DNA of 64,000 nucleotides, taken from positions 23,151,364-23,215,363 of the forward strand of contig NC_068977.1 in assembly GCF_016808095.1 (NCBI RefSeq), written 5' to 3'. Positions 56,605 to 64,000 of the stretch are shown piece after piece; the stretch's first letter is position 1, and every line of letters begins with the position of its first letter. Under the pieces are notes generated by a model. That model saw only the letters and a program-made list of their open reading frames with translations, was not told the origin of the DNA and did no database searches. The position numbers and the translations under genes were made by a program. Origin of the DNA: Vigna angularis (taxonomy: Eukaryota; Streptophyta; Magnoliopsida; Fabales; Fabaceae).

Positions 56605-59600
56605 ATGGACAAATCATGGATAGACATGCCTCGAAATACAAGTCAATATATGAGAGGATTGAATACCTTCTTGGACTTCGCATTCACTAATAGTGGTGTT
56701 AGGGGAAAGATAGTATGTCCATGTCAGAAATGCAGTTTTAAGAAATGGCAAAGTCGTGAAGAAGTATATGAACACTTAATTATTAAACCTTTTCCAAAAG
56801 GGTATACAATGTGGCTTCTACACGGAGAGAGAAGAGTAAATGACGAAGCTCCTCAAGTAATGGCCGAAGAAGATGGTGGAAAAGTTGAAATTAATGATAA
56901 TATGTGTGAAATGATTAATGATGTATTTGCACATCATTGCTCTAACAATGACATGGCGGATGATGACGAGATGGGTGCAGAGTCAAGCCATACTAGAAGT
57001 CATGATGGGACAAATTTTTTTGAATTAATGCAAGATGGACAACAAAGCTTATACGAAGGATGTGATAAATATTCGAAACTTTCTTTCTTGGTGAAGTTGT
57101 ATCACATCAAATGTCTATGCAAAATAAGTGACAAAGCTATGTCCATGATACTGGAGTTGCTAGCAGATGCATTTGAACATGCTAAAATTCCAAACTCATT
57201 CTATGAAGCCAAAAAAGTGATTAACAAGCTTGGTCTTCATTACACCAAAATTGATGCTTGCCCGAATGATTGTATGTTGTATGTTGGAGAAGACAAAGAT
57301 AGAGATTCTTGTAAGAAATGTAAGACATCAAGATGAAAGCCAAAAAAGAGAAATACAATTGGTGACAATGTTGTTGTTAATAAGCGAAAGAAGATTCCTG
57401 CAAAGGTGTTAAGGTATTTTCCTTTGAAGCCTCGATTACAGAGGATGTTTTTGTCATCTAAAATAGCTGAGCATATGAGATGGCATGCATCAGAAAGTAC
57501 GGATGAAGGCATGTTAAGACATCCAAGAGATTCTGAAGCATGGAAGAAATTTGACTTGATGCACCCTCAATTTGCCTTAGACCCTCGAAACGTGAGACTC
57601 GGTTTAGCTACTGATGGGTTCAATCCATATGGGAACTTGAGCACCAATCACAGTATTTGGCCAGTTGTTCTCATACCATACAACCTTCCTCCTTGGATGT
57701 GTATGAAACAAAGTTCATTCATTATGCCCATGATCATTCCTGGAAAGCGAGCATCGGGCAATGATATTGATGTTTACTTACAACCATTAATAGAAGAGTT
57801 GAAGGAGTTGTGGAACACTGGCATCAAAACTTTTGATTCATATGGGAATGAAGTATTTGATATGCGTGCAGCCATATTGTGGACTATTAGTGACTTTCCA
57901 GGACTTGGAACCTTATCTGGGTGGAACACACATACAGGATTGGCATGTCCGAGATGTAATTTTGACACTACTCCTAAGAAGCTTGTCAAAGGTGGGAAAT
58001 TTTGTTTTATAAGTCATCGTCGGTGGTTAGATGGAAGACATAGGTTTAGATTGGCTCATATGAGGTTTGATGGAACTATTGAAAATAGAAGCCAACCAGT
58101 GGCAATCTCAGGTCATGATATCTTACAACAACTTGGTAATGTTCATGTTGAATTTGGGAAAGAACCTATAGTTGAAGAAAGATCAAAAAGACAACACAGA
58201 GTTGATCGTCCTAAGGTAGAGACTCTACAATGGCGAAAGAAAAGTATATTTTTTGACCTTCCTTATTGGGTAGATAACTTATTGCACCACAATCTGGATG
58301 TTATGCACATTGAAAAAAATGTTTGTGACAATATATTGTTTACATTGTTGAATGATAGTACAAATAATAAATGCAAAGACAATCTAAAGGCAAGAAAGGA
58401 CTTACAACTTTGGGGTATTAGACCAGACTTGTGGCCTGATGAGAATGGTAGATATCTTCCTGCTATATATACATTGTCAAATGTAAATAAGGATATATTT
58501 CTAAAAACTTTGAAGAATATAACTGTACCTGATGGTTACTCAAGTAACATCAGTAGATGTGTTGATGTTAAACAACGTAAGATTGGAGGACTAAAAAGTC
58601 ATGACTCACATGTGTTGATGGAGCAACTTCTTCCTTTGGCAATAAGAAAGACACTCCCTAAAGAAGTGTCCTCTATTTTGATTGATCTATGCTCTTTTTT
58701 TAAACAATTATGTAATAAAGTTTTGAAGATAGATCAACTTGTCCAATTACAAGATAGAGTTGTCCTCACATTATGTCACATGGAGATGTTATTCCCTCCT
58801 TCTTTTTTCACAGTGATGGTTCATTTTATTGTGCATTTAGTAGAAGATGCCAAGCGTGGAGGGCCTGTCCAATATCGATGGATGTATCCTATTGAGAGGT
58901 ACTTAGGAAAATTGAAGTCTTATGTGCGTAATAAGGCACAAGCTAAAGGCTCAATAGCTGAAGGGTACATGGCTGAAGAGTGCTTAACTTTTTGTTCTAG
59001 ATACTTAGATGGAATTGAGACCGTGTTCAATAGATTGCGTCGTGTTAATGATGAACCGAGCATTGACTCTTGTACTGTAAGCACTTTATTCCCACCGATT
59101 GGAAAAGCAGTTGGAGGTTTCACTTATTTCACTTTATCTGAAAAGGAAAAGTTACAAGCACATCGTCATATCCTAACAAACAGTGCCATAGTTGATCCAT
59201 TTCTTCAGTAAGTATTTTCACTTGATCAATTGTATTAATTAGTCTTTTATTAGAAAGTAACTATGTATAATTTGGACACTTCGTGTAGGGAATTTAGAGA
59301 CACTATACGGAGACAATTGAGAAATCGGAGTCGACAATCATCTTTGATAGACAAGAGAGTTCATAGGGAATTTGTAGATTGGTTTTCACGTCGTGTATGT
59401 ATATTGGGTCCATTGCTGATTGGTTTCATTTTATGTTATAATTAATAATTGACTTGGACATGTTATTTTTTTTCCTTTTAGATAAGGAATGACTCAACTA
59501 GCCTTCACTCAATTGATTTCAAATTCTTAGCCATGGGTCCAATTGATATTGCAAAGCGATATAGTGCCTACAATGTTAACGGATTCAAGTTTAGGATCTT

Positions 59601-60226
59601 AGAGCGTGACTTATGGCTTAAAACACAAAATAGTGGAGTGTTTGGTACATTTGGGACAAGGAGTTATGCAAGTACTAGTGATAATCAAATGCAATTTGGA
59701 GGTGTGCCTTATTATGGTCGATTAATGGACATAATTGAAATAAACTATCATGGTCGTTTCTCAGTTGTGTTGTTCAAATGTATGTGGGCTAATACAACTA
59801 CTTCTAGGGGGATTGTGACTGATGAGTTGGGATTTACAAGTGTATGTTTTGGACGCTTGATTCATACTGGTGATAATGATGATGATGAACCATACATTCA
59901 AGCATCAGAAGCACAAATGGTATATTATGTAGATGATGAGTTTGATAAAAATTGGTGCATCCCTGTACATATAAAGCCTAGAGACTTGTACAACATCGGT
60001 GAAGATGATGTTGACAACGTTCATGAATGTGAATCGTTTCAACAACAAAACTTAGAAACATTATTTCCCGATGATGAAAGAAATATACCATTAACAAGGT
60101 TTTAATTTTAATTTTAATTTAGTTATTCTGTTTATTTTCTTCTTTATTATATCTTATATAGGTGGTTTAATTTTTATTTATGTAGTTGTTTGTAGACCAC
60201 TTGAAGATGAAGAAAATGACATTTAA
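56605..60226 (+). pseudogene. TNP2-like CACTA transposase, four exons, one nonsense codon
   Basis: Splice borders and frame continuity give exons 56605-59207, 59289-59394, 59482-60098 and 60196-60226, with phases that join exactly to 1,118 codons. Domains: transposase-associated domain (CPCQKCSFKKW, about 33-43), Transposase_21 core (about 260-470: MRWHASES, LATDGFNPYGNLSTNHS, GNDIDVYLQP, TISDFPGLGTLSG, CPRCNFDT), LDVMHIEKNVCDN, DUF4218 (LKSHDSHVLMEQLLPLAIRK, MYPIERYLGKLKS) and DUF4216 (FRILERDLWLKTQNSGVFG, QMVYYVDDEFDK), with an acidic end. The only lesion seen is TGA at 57334-57336, where a Trp is expected. The rest is intact, so the element may have been active until recently. An internal start after the stop would lose the N-terminal domain. 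Confidence 0.85.
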
Positions 60227-60689
60227 GAAGAAGGAGAGAAAACATCATACACAGCAAAGTGCCTCTCATACATGGGGTCACACAACTAATCATCCACCAG
60301 CTCCTCAAGTCCAATCCTCACCCTCTCTTTCTGCCCCTCAAAGAAGTAAGTTCCCTTTTTTTTAAATGTATAATACTTGTTTTATTCATGTTATCATTTT
60401 TTGACATTCATTTATTTATAGGAACATACAAACTAAAGCTACCTTCGACAAGCCAAAGCACATGCACTCCTACTCATATTGAGTCCCCAAATGCATTTGC
60501 TTTTCAATCAGCATGGACTCCTGCACCTATTCAGTCCCCAGATGCATTTTTTCAATCATCAGTTCAAGTTAATGTAAGTGTTTCAATTACATTAGTAAAA
60601 ACAGTAAACGTAAAATTTTATTTAAAGACAAAAATTGTGGAATCTCTAATCAGTAGCAACAACAAGGGAATTTAGTGTCATACCAATAA
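60207..60689 (+). CDS. Possible small Pro/Ser/Gln-rich protein, three exons
   Basis: Joining 60207-60345, 60422-60573 and 60657-60689 at GT-AG sites gives a 107-residue frame from an ATG to a TAA. It starts very basic (MKKMTFKKKERKHH) and continues Pro/Ser/Thr/Gln-rich with two IESP/IQSP-type repeats (PTHIESPNAF, PAPIQSPDAFF). The first exon overlaps the last TNP2 exon in another frame. It stands where related elements carry the second gene and may be its remaining start. It could also be untranslated 3' sequence. Confidence 0.35.
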
Positions 60690-61460
60690 GAGAAGGCAAA
60701 ACTTTTAGAAATGTGGGCAATTGTTGTATCAGAATTTTAGTAGTGATTGTTTCCTGTTTTATGTAATGTTGTTGGATGTTTCAGCATTATTTCCTTGTTG
60801 TTTTATACCAGTAAATTTTTCTGTATTGGACTGTAAATATGCCACATTAAAATCTTTGCTGGCTGTTTTGACTGCTGTTATGTAGTAAAATCCTGACTGT
60901 TTTGATTGTTGTTACTGCATTAAAATCCTTGTTGTATTAGACTGTTCTAACTGTTGTGTCTGCACTAAAACATTGTTGTTTTGTAACTTTATTGGGCTGT
61001 TTTACTCATATTAAAGCGCTTCTGTTTTTATCTCATATGTTGGTTGGTTACATATGCTTGATATAACTTATATGGAATGGTCAAACTAATTGTTGATTGT
61101 GCTGTTATGAAGTATGTTAAGAGGATTGGTTGCTGTGATCTTATTTTTTTTATCTCTCAAAAGTACATTAGATGTGTTATATGTATTATTTGTTGCTAGT
61201 CACGTTGAGAAATCTTTTGTATTATACAAAGTGATATTTGGACCTTAAAGGTTAGGACAATTATGTTAAAAGTCTTCTGTCAATTGTAAGATGGCTAGAG
61301 AATTACTCTTGAATTATCCAAGAAGGTTTTGTATGATAAAAAACTAGAAGTAGTTCTGTATTAGAACCTTTTAGAAGAAGTACATATGATAAAAAAAATG
61401 CTCTGAAAATGCAAAATCAAAGCTGAACTAAGAATTGGAAATCAAATGAAGTGCACTCAC
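60690..61460. other. 3' non-coding region of element 4 and intron-like sequence
   Basis: T-rich sequence has irregular repeats of GACTGTTTTGACTGTTGTTA and CTGCATTAAAATCCTTGTTG type at about 60780-61010, resembling a transposon 3' region. From about 61200 to 61460 the minus strand reads like the intron that follows the captured trehalose-phosphate-synthase exon. Confidence 0.45.
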
Positions 61461-61559
61461 CTTGGCTAGAAAGTGCCCAATGCATAGGACATAGTCAATT
61501 GGTGCCGTCATGCCTTTGTTATGAACTATCTCTCCAAGGATACGATCAATAGCTGCTCC
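61461..61559 (-). pseudogene. TPS1: Captured exon of a TPS1-type trehalose-6-phosphate synthase
   Basis: On the minus strand exactly 33 codons (phase 0 at both ends) are bordered by an AG acceptor (GGAACAG, 61566-61560) and a GTGAGT donor (61460-61455). The peptide contains GAAIDRILGEIVHNKGM and IDYVLCIGHFLAK, a stretch typical of class I plant trehalose-6-phosphate synthase in its phosphatase-like C-terminal half. The next exon (DED..YTFF in the family) is not present nearby, and upstream sequence is cut by an LTR at 61575. It is a gene fragment, probably captured by element 4 or left by a rearrangement. Confidence 0.8.
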
Positions 61560-61574
61560 CTGTTCCAAAATACC

Positions 61575-63178
61575 AATGTTGAGACCTCGGCAAGCGTACC
61601 GAATCGTACAAGTAATAAACCGGTAAGTCCGGAAATCGTTTTCCCAAGAGATTTGTTTTGATTCACAGATTGATTAAAGTTTACTAATTTAGCAATTAAT
61701 TTTACAACACAAGTAAGATTTGCATACAGATGAAATTTAAAGTGGTAAAAACAGATGATTTAAAGTTCACTGGGGTTGAAATTCAAGTTCATCACTCTGG
61801 TAATCTTCTACTAACACAATTCCTCATAATTATACATCGACATTCTAGGCGCATGCAGTCCTGATCCCTCAGAGACAGTTCTTAATCATTCAAACTAAAT
61901 TGCTAATCCCTTAGCTAATTCAATTATCAGATTTGCCTTAAACACAATGTCACAGATGACTAAAAATTCCCTCCTATGTCTAGGACTCAAAATCCTTTAG
62001 CAGTTCTATCCTAGGTCCGCGGTCTCATACATTTCCCAATGATTTAACCGTTCAAATGGCTCAGATTCCCATCAAAAGCATTAATAATAAGGATAGAACA
62101 TATAATTCAAACAAGTTCATGCATTAATAGTGAAATTACATAGAAGTTCAGAAAATTACTCTCAACCCTAGTGAAATGGAGTTCTAGCTACACATATACA
62201 TCATAGAAGTGATAAAGGATGGATTGGATGGTAGAAAGTGGTGAAATTCCACTCCGGAGCACCTAAAACGAGCATGGACACGAGCTGCAGAGTTCCCCCT
62301 GGCTTCTCCCCTCCAGAACTGACTGGTTTCTGCCTCTGGATCGCGTTTTTAAAGAAAGCACCTTAAGTGATTTTTCGCTGGGCGACGAACGTACGCTCGC
62401 TGGGCGAGCGTCCGTCGCTGGGCGAGCGTCCATTGATCGCTAGGCGAGCGTCCACTTTTCATCTTCGCTGGACGAACGTCTAAAGCTCGCTGGACGAACG
62501 TCCTCGCTAGGCAACGAACGTCCACTCGCTGGACGAGCGTCCACTTTTTATCCTCGCTGGACGAACGTCCAAAGCTCGCTGGACGAGCGTTCTCGCTCTC
62601 GCTAGGCGAGCGTCTACTTTTGGATCACGGGCGTGCACTCGCTGGACGAACGTCCAAATTCTGGATGAGCGGCCGCGAGCTGGACGAGCGTCCTTACTCT
62701 GGACGAGCGTCCTCTGCCAGCTGGGCGAGCGTCATCTGCCGCTCTAGACGAGCGTCCTCTGGTTGTTGGGCGAGCGTCCTCTGCCGCTCTGGACGAGCGT
62801 TCGGACGAGTGCCATGGACGAGCGTCGCGCTCGCTATGTGACGAGCGTCCTCTGACGAACGTCCTCTACGCGTTGGACGAGCCTCTCTGCACGCTGGACG
62901 AACGTCCTCGCTGGGCGACGAGCGTCCGTCCGCTGGGCGAGCGTTCGTTCTGGCAGTTTGATCCTTCTGGCTTCGACAATTGACGCTCTCCAAGTCTGTG
63001 ATAGTATCCAATCCTTATTCTACTGCGAAATAACACGCAAAAACACTCAAAAACATAATTAAACAATCAAAACTATTTTTACACCACAAATATATACTTT
63101 TCATGAGAATTAACACTAAAACTTACTCAAAAGCACGACAATTTAAGCAACAAATATAAGCAAAGTTCACACCTATCA
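61575..63178 (-). repeat. Probable 3' LTR of a minus-strand LTR retrotransposon
   Basis: Read on the minus strand it begins TGATAGGTGTGAAC and ends in CTTGCCGAGGTCTCAACA, so it has TG...CA borders. A purine-rich AAGTTTGGGGGAGT lies directly before it (63179-63195), as expected of a polypurine tract. No second LTR lies in the window. Superfamily is uncertain; this layout is common in plant Ty3/gypsy-type elements. Confidence 0.6.
62370..62960. repeat. GC-rich GGACGARCGTCC repeat field inside the LTR
   Basis: Over 25 imperfect copies of a roughly 18-24 bp unit, CTCGCTGGACGAGCGTCC with GGGCGAGCG or GGACGAACG variants, fill about 590 bp. The core GGACG-NN-CGTCC is an inverted repeat. Open frames here are by-products of the GC-rich repeat. 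Confidence 0.85.
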
Positions 63179-63931
63179 AACTCCCCCAAACTTATATATT
63201 TTCGTGTCCTCATGAAAATAGACAATAACAACACAAACGAACCCAACAAAGCAGTTAATATTCCATCACATAATATCTGTCACAAAAGTAAGGATTGTAC
63301 TTACTTCTCCAAATATTCAGATCAAATGTTATACTTCTATATTGACAAGTTCTTGAATCCAAAATGATAAGACAACCATAAAAAGAATAAAACCATAATG
63401 CTCAATCTATGTTTATCTCAACCTGCAAGTGTTTACAACTCCAATTCATACTCAAATTGTCATCAACTACTTCATCAACTTTTGCAAGTCATCTCATAAA
63501 CAATTCACACATTCTGATTTAAATCAAAAGGACTTTCTCAGGTTATAACTTGGCTTGGCTAGAAAAAAACATGGTTTTACAGGGAAACAAAACAACACTA
63601 AAGAAGAGGAGAACAAGAACATAACAACATTGAAACTTTATTTATCAACTTCCTCTTCATTCATCACATAACACATTTTCTTTTTTTTTCTTTTTTTCTT
63701 TTTTTTTTGAATTTTTGAATTTTTCTCTAATTTTGATATATATATTTTTTTTTCAGATAGTTTTTCATCAGTTTAAGACTCAACTGATTATGATTTCCCC
63801 CAAACTTAATTTCTAACTATATCTTGACAAATATGTTTCTTGTTCTCTTCTTCTAGAGTGTTGGATAAGGTAGATTGTTCTGTAAGAAGCTTAGGGTTCA
63901 CAACAAATATATATAAGGCTCAAACAGGATA
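63179..63931 (-). other. Non-coding internal part of the minus-strand retrotransposon
   Basis: It begins with the polypurine tract and contains no coding signal. A low-complexity T-run lies at about 63680-63760. A second CCCCCAAACTTAA motif lies near 63798. It is interrupted by the CACTA end at 63932. Confidence 0.45.
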
Positions 63932-64000
63932 CACTACAAAAAAGTAGGGTATTACCGAAGGCCAGAAGCCCTCGGAAAATGCCAAAGGCCGTCGATAATG
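63932..64000 (+). mobile_element. CACTA terminus, cut by the window edge
   Basis: CACTACAAAAAAGTAGGG is followed by ATTACCGAAGGCC and CCGTCGATAATG, the same terminal and subterminal motifs as the nested element at 9802-13759. Only the first 69 bp are visible. Confidence 0.8.

Larger units (their letters stand above)
53760..61574 (+). mobile_element. CACTA element 4, 3' end not found
   Basis: The 5' end CACTACAAAAATAGTAG is followed by subterminal motifs of the GGTTTAG/CTAAACC type, a C/T-rich leader (53930-54080) and a long non-coding leader, then a TNP2 gene. No matching GTAGTG terminus or TAC duplication was found before the minus-strand LTR at 61575, so the right side is truncated or displaced. 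The TNP2 sequence is clearly a different lineage from elements 1-3. Confidence 0.75.

Noticed and set aside
60735..60745. GTAGTG as the 3' end of CACTA element 4
   Set aside because: The adjoining sequence does not match the inverse of CACTACAAAAATAGTAG, and the next three bases (ATT) do not match TAC before 53760.
61461..61559. A working trehalose-6-phosphate synthase gene on the minus strand
   Set aside because: Only one exon is present. The following exon is not found within the next 700 bp and the preceding side is LTR sequence.
62620..63011. Arg/Asp-rich open frames on both strands
   Set aside because: They are produced by the GGACGAGCGTCC repeats in an LTR, which are open in several frames.

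Overview
The window looks like nuclear DNA of a eudicot plant, probably a legume of the Phaseolus/Vigna type. This rests on long AT-rich spacers with (TA)n tracts, GT-AG introns, plant receptor-like-protein (RLP) genes, plant-type CACTA (En/Spm) transposons with TNP2 transposases, a copia relic, and an LTR rich in CGAGCG-type repeats. The species is an inference. No rRNA, tRNA or CRISPR was found. The only intact cellular gene is one RLP (48766-51990). Most other coding sequence is transposon-derived and damaged.

Layout. (1) 45-3980 and 48410-52290 are two direct copies of a segmental duplication. Each carries one intronless RLP with LRRNT, about 30 LRRs, a transmembrane helix and no kinase. 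Copy A has a premature stop just before the membrane anchor and one extra LRR. Copy B is intact. A third, heavily damaged 3' fragment (copy C) lies at 15520-16575. (2) 7880-15519 is an element beginning CACTAGT, with a TATA promoter, tandem repeats and a broken 'putative plant transposon protein' gene. A 3,958-bp non-autonomous CACTA element (9802-13759, TSD TAT) is nested in it. (3) 17152-24433 is a complete CACTA element (TSD TTC) with hairpin subterminal arrays, a TNP2 gene cut by an internal deletion, and an 11-exon second gene joining a plant-transposase-like part to a Ulp1-like C48 protease-like part. (4) 24915-29390 is a related CACTA element, interrupted at 29391 by a third relative (29391-38374) with the same two-gene plan. 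(5) 38375-48409 holds a homogentisate-dioxygenase gene fragment, a 1,353-bp internally deleted derivative of the 17152 element (41517-42869, TSD CCA) and a copia relic. (6) 53760-61574 is a different CACTA lineage whose four-exon TNP2 is intact except for one stop codon, followed by a captured trehalose-6-phosphate-synthase exon. (7) 61575-63931 is the 3' LTR and adjoining internal part of a minus-strand retrotransposon. A further CACTA end starts at 63932.

How it fits together. The RLP cluster appears to have been expanded and broken up by repeated, partly nested CACTA insertions. The CACTAGT-ended elements share termini, gene plan and a conserved hairpin after the second gene. Each has a different subterminal repeat sequence, as expected if transposase-binding sites diverge between subfamilies. 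Three pieces of apparent host-gene exons (30416-30646, 39640-39810, 61461-61559) lie in or beside elements and suggest gene-fragment capture.
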